Source: an uncultured Ectothiorhodospiraceae bacterium (lineage in GTDB: Bacteria > Pseudomonadota > Gammaproteobacteria > UBA6429 > Thiohalophilaceae). Taken from it: 64,000 nucleotides of DNA. The DNA lies in contig CAMYOL010000037.1 of NCBI GenBank assembly GCA_947260005.1, forward strand, positions 1 through 64,000, given 5' to 3'. The translations under genes were made by a program, and so were the position numbers. Positions 61,722 to 64,000 of the stretch are shown here, one piece after another (position 1 is the stretch's first letter; every line of letters begins with the position of its first letter). Below the pieces are notes generated by a model. It searched no databases, was not told the origin of the DNA, and saw only the letters and a list, made by a program, of their open reading frames with translations.

Positions 61722-61786
61722 GTAACAATCGTCATAAAAACAAACTAAGACGTTAATGGTCTATTAATTATAAATGGGTAAAACTG

Positions 61787-62503
61787 ATGTTGTTTAGCCG
61801 GAGTGGGTATTATTTTTTTGTGCTGCTTATTTTAGCGGTTGTAGGTTTTTGGAATTCTTATTTTTCAATATTTTTTAATGATTTTGACATCTATCCCCAG
61901 TTAAACGACGTGGAAAGTTATGTTCACTGGCATGTAGTGACAATGTTGCTCTGGTTGGGGCTACTGATTACACAGTCATTTTTGATCAGGTTCAATAAAC
62001 GTTCTGCGCATAGATTAATCGGGAAATCTTCTTATGTGCTAGTACCATTTGTCGTAGTGTCATTGGTATTGCTGGCCCATAGTCAGATAACGATTCATGA
62101 ATTTGGAATAACCTATGGCAGGTTATATGTGCTATTTTTACAGCTATCATTGCTGGTTCTTTTTATCATTTCATACAGCCTGGCTATTGTTTACCGACAT
62201 ATCCCAGCCCGTCATGCTCGATACATGATATGCACCGCCTTGACCATGATTGATCCGGCCGTGGCCAGATTGCCGATTGATACGCCGTCATTTCCTTTTC
62301 CCTATCAAGTTATTACTTTTTCTATTACAGATTTAATCTTGATTGTCTTAATATTTATGGAACGCAATCATAAAAAAGGACGTGAGGTTTTTCCTATCAT
62401 GCTCGTAGTGTTTTTGTTTTTTCAAGTGATGAATTTAACCACGACCCGTAGCCAGATATGGGATGATTTTTCACTCTGGTTTGCCAGATTACCCCTGACT
62501 TAA
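61787..62503 (+). CDS. Hypothetical polytopic membrane protein
   Basis: 238 residues with about seven membrane helices. Conserved-looking features are YVHWHVVTMLLWLGLLI on the second helix and KRSAHRLIGKSSYVLVP after the third, similar to small heme- or quinone-type membrane proteins of the DUF2306-like sort, but I do not assign a family. It ends with a short tail. No operon partner: it follows the truncated hydrolase by 65 bp. Confidence 0.65.
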   Translation: MLFSRSGYYFFVLLILAVVGFWNSYFSIFFNDFDIYPQLNDVESYVHWHVVTMLLWLGLLITQSFLIRFNKRSAHRLIGKSSYVLVPFVVVSLVLLAHSQITIHEFGITYGRLYVLFLQLSLLVLFIISYSLAIVYRHIPARHARYMICTALTMIDPAVARLPIDTPSFPFPYQVITFSITDLILIVLIFMERNHKKGREVFPIMLVVFLFFQVMNLTTTRSQIWDDFSLWFARLPLT

Positions 62504-62828
62504 AATTATTTCATCATGTAGATTGGGTCCATAATGATATAAGTGGATATATTCAATAATTAGGAGAAACATGCCTTTAAAAGTCGATAACTCAACCGAC
62601 CGATACTGAGACTTAGAAATACAGATTGTCATTAAATGTGTAAAAATACGTCAACACCAGCTACCAATTTTATTGGATTAATCCAATGTTCTGAGGCAGA
62701 CTATGCGCAGTGTTATTACATTCAGCTAAAAATATAAAGTTGCAATGTGCCTATAAAACAATAGTTTAGCTGTTTATCTAAATCATAGCTTCAATGTTTG
62801 GACGTATCCTCGAGTTTATAGCCGTATC
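62504..62828. other. Intergenic region with an interrupted small ORF
   Basis: 325 bp. A good RBS (TTAGGAGAAAC) leads into ATG 62571, 12 codons (MPLKVDNSTDRY), then TGA; the same frame then stays open to TAA at 62679-62681. The rest contains the recQ promoter region but no clear hexamers. Confidence 0.4.
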
Positions 62829-64000
62829 ATGAGTAAAAATGCGCTTGAAATATTAAATACCATTTTTGGCTATTCTGAATTTCGCCTCCAACAACAGGAA
62901 ATAATTGAAAAAGTAATATCCGGTCAGGATGCGATCGTGTTGATGCCGACCGGTGGGGGTAAGTCATTGTGCTACCAGATCCCGGCCATGGTACGTGATG
63001 GCGTGGGGGTGGTGGTCTCGCCCTTAATTGCATTGATGCAGGATCAGGTTGTGGCCTTGCAGCAACTGGGGGTGAAGGCTGCCTATTTAAATTCTACGCT
63101 GGATGCCGCCAGTGCCAGTCAAATCGAGCAGCAACTTTTGGCGGGTGAGCTGGATCTTCTCTATGTCGCCCCTGAACGTTTAATGACGGAGCGTTTTTTG
63201 AGTTTATTGGAACAGGCTCCTATCGCGATGTTTGCCATCGATGAGGCTCATTGCGTATCTCAATGGGGACATGATTTCCGGCCAGATTATATTCAACTAT
63301 CCGTTTTGCATGAACGTTTTCCAGCGATCCCGCGCATGGCATTAACGGCAACGGCCGATGCGCCGACGCGACGTGAGATTCTGCGCCGGCTCAATTTAGA
63401 ACAGGCTGGCTTATATGTTTCAGGTTTTGATCGACCGAATATCCGCTATAGTATCTCGCAAAATCAGGGTAATGGTCGTGAAGCGTTATTACGTTTTATT
63501 CGCAATGAGCATGAGAACGATGCAGGTATCGTCTATTGTCTGTCGAGAAAAAAAGTCGAACAGACTGCAGAGTGGTTAAGCTCGAAGGGATTAACCGCCT
63601 TGCCTTATCATGCCGGATTGCCAAATGAAAAACGCCAGCGACACCAGCGACGGTTTTTAAATGAAGATGGAATCATAATCGTGGCAACCATTGCCTTTGG
63701 CATGGGTATCGATAAACCCGATGTGCGGTTTGTCGCGCATTTAAATCTTCCAAAAAGTATCGAAGCGTATTATCAGGAGACCGGGCGAGCCGGGCGTGAT
63801 GGTTTACCTGCCAATGCCTGGATGATGTATGGCCTACAAGATGTCATCACTTTACGCCAAATGATGGAAGCCTCAGAGGCGAACGAAACACATAAACGCG
63901 TTGAGCATCATAAATTGCAATCCATGCTGGGCTTTAGCGAACTCACCACTTGTAAACGACAGGCCTTACTCACTTATTTTGATGATCACCTGGCCGAGCC
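62829..64000 (+). CDS. recQ: ATP-dependent DNA helicase RecQ (3' end outside window)
   Basis: 3'-5' helicase in recombination and repair. Translated by hand because no stop lies inside the window. The start is ATG 62829 ([15 protein letters not shown]). Seen: motif 0 FRLQQQE, Walker [16 protein letters not shown], the DEAH box [16 protein letters not shown], motif III ALTATAD, motif [16 protein letters not shown] and motif [14 protein letters not shown]. About 390 of ~600 residues are present; the zinc-binding cysteine [10 protein letters not shown] lies at the cut edge. Confidence 0.97.
   Translation, partial: MSKNALEILNTIFGYSEFRLQQQEIIEKVISGQDAIVLMPTGGGKSLCYQIPAMVRDGVGVVVSPLIALMQDQVVALQQLGVKAAYLNSTLDAASASQIEQQLLAGELDLLYVAPERLMTERFLSLLEQAPIAMFAIDEAHCVSQWGHDFRPDYIQLSVLHERFPAIPRMALTATADAPTRREILRRLNLEQAGLYVSGFDRPNIRYSISQNQGNGREALLRFIRNEHENDAGIVYCLSRKKVEQTAEWLSSKGLTALPYHAGLPNEKRQRHQRRFLNEDGIIIVATIAFGMGIDKPDVRFVAHLNLPKSIEAYYQETGRAGRDGLPANAWMMYGLQDVITLRQMMEASEANETHKRVEHHKLQSMLGFSELTTCKRQALLTYFDDHLAE

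Overview
The window is chromosomal DNA of a gammaproteobacterium with moderate to low GC. This follows from the housekeeping gene order: queA-tgt-yajC-secD-secF; suhB / trmJ-cysE-iscR-iscS-iscU-iscA-hscB-hscA-fdx-iscX-ndk-rlmN-pilW-rodZ-hisS-yfgM-bamB-der; and xseA / guaB-guaA, tadA and mltF. A single-cysteine TusE/DsrC-like protein and a lipoprotein resembling SoxXA-binding proteins hint at sulfur chemistry, but that is inference and no genus is claimed.

Layout. 0-4.2 kb: pgi (cut by the window edge, minus strand) diverging from ppc, which carries a frameshifting deletion just after its glycine-rich catalytic loop. 4.2-10 kb: the queA-tgt-yajC-secDF run, bracketed by dRS3-like ATTCCC-N8-GGGAAT repeats; one repeat block is part of a 145-bp tandem duplication that copied the queA start. 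10-12.3 kb: small hypothetical genes, a 147-bp inverted-repeat element and suhB. 12.4-27.7 kb: one long co-directional run holding the complete ISC iron-sulfur assembly operon, with two IscR-type sites over the iscR promoter, then RNA and envelope genes. 27.7-34 kb (minus strand): a sigma factor/membrane protein pair, an OmpR-type two-component system, an M23 peptidase and xseA. 34-37.7 kb: guaB-guaA. 37.7-43.8 kb: an accessory block comprising an AT-rich four-gene membrane glycan/lipid-carrier operon, a small exported protein and a chemoreceptor-like protein. 43.8-48 kb: tadA, a REC-CheC/CheX-like regulator paired with a GGDEF cyclase, and mltF. 48.4 kb: tRNA-Ser(GGA), whose 3' end is repeated 90 bp downstream, as an integration scar would be.

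Beyond the tRNA is an accessory region with about 1.1 kb of near-empty DNA. It is followed by a tight seven-gene operon (49.6-59.9 kb), nearly all exported: a ChrB-like/rhodanese protein, a ferric-reductase-like cytochrome b membrane protein, a beta-propeller protein, a FlgD-like Ig protein, a 0.9-kresidue DUF11-PKD-FlgD-like surface protein, a small exported protein and an 1157-residue RHS protein. A DUF6968-like small protein follows, as a possible immunity partner. I regard this operon as the most unusual system in the window. The last part (60.2-64 kb) holds gene debris, a thioredoxin-like gene, an FNR/DNR-type palindrome, a 5'-truncated metallo-beta-lactamase gene, a membrane protein and the start of recQ.
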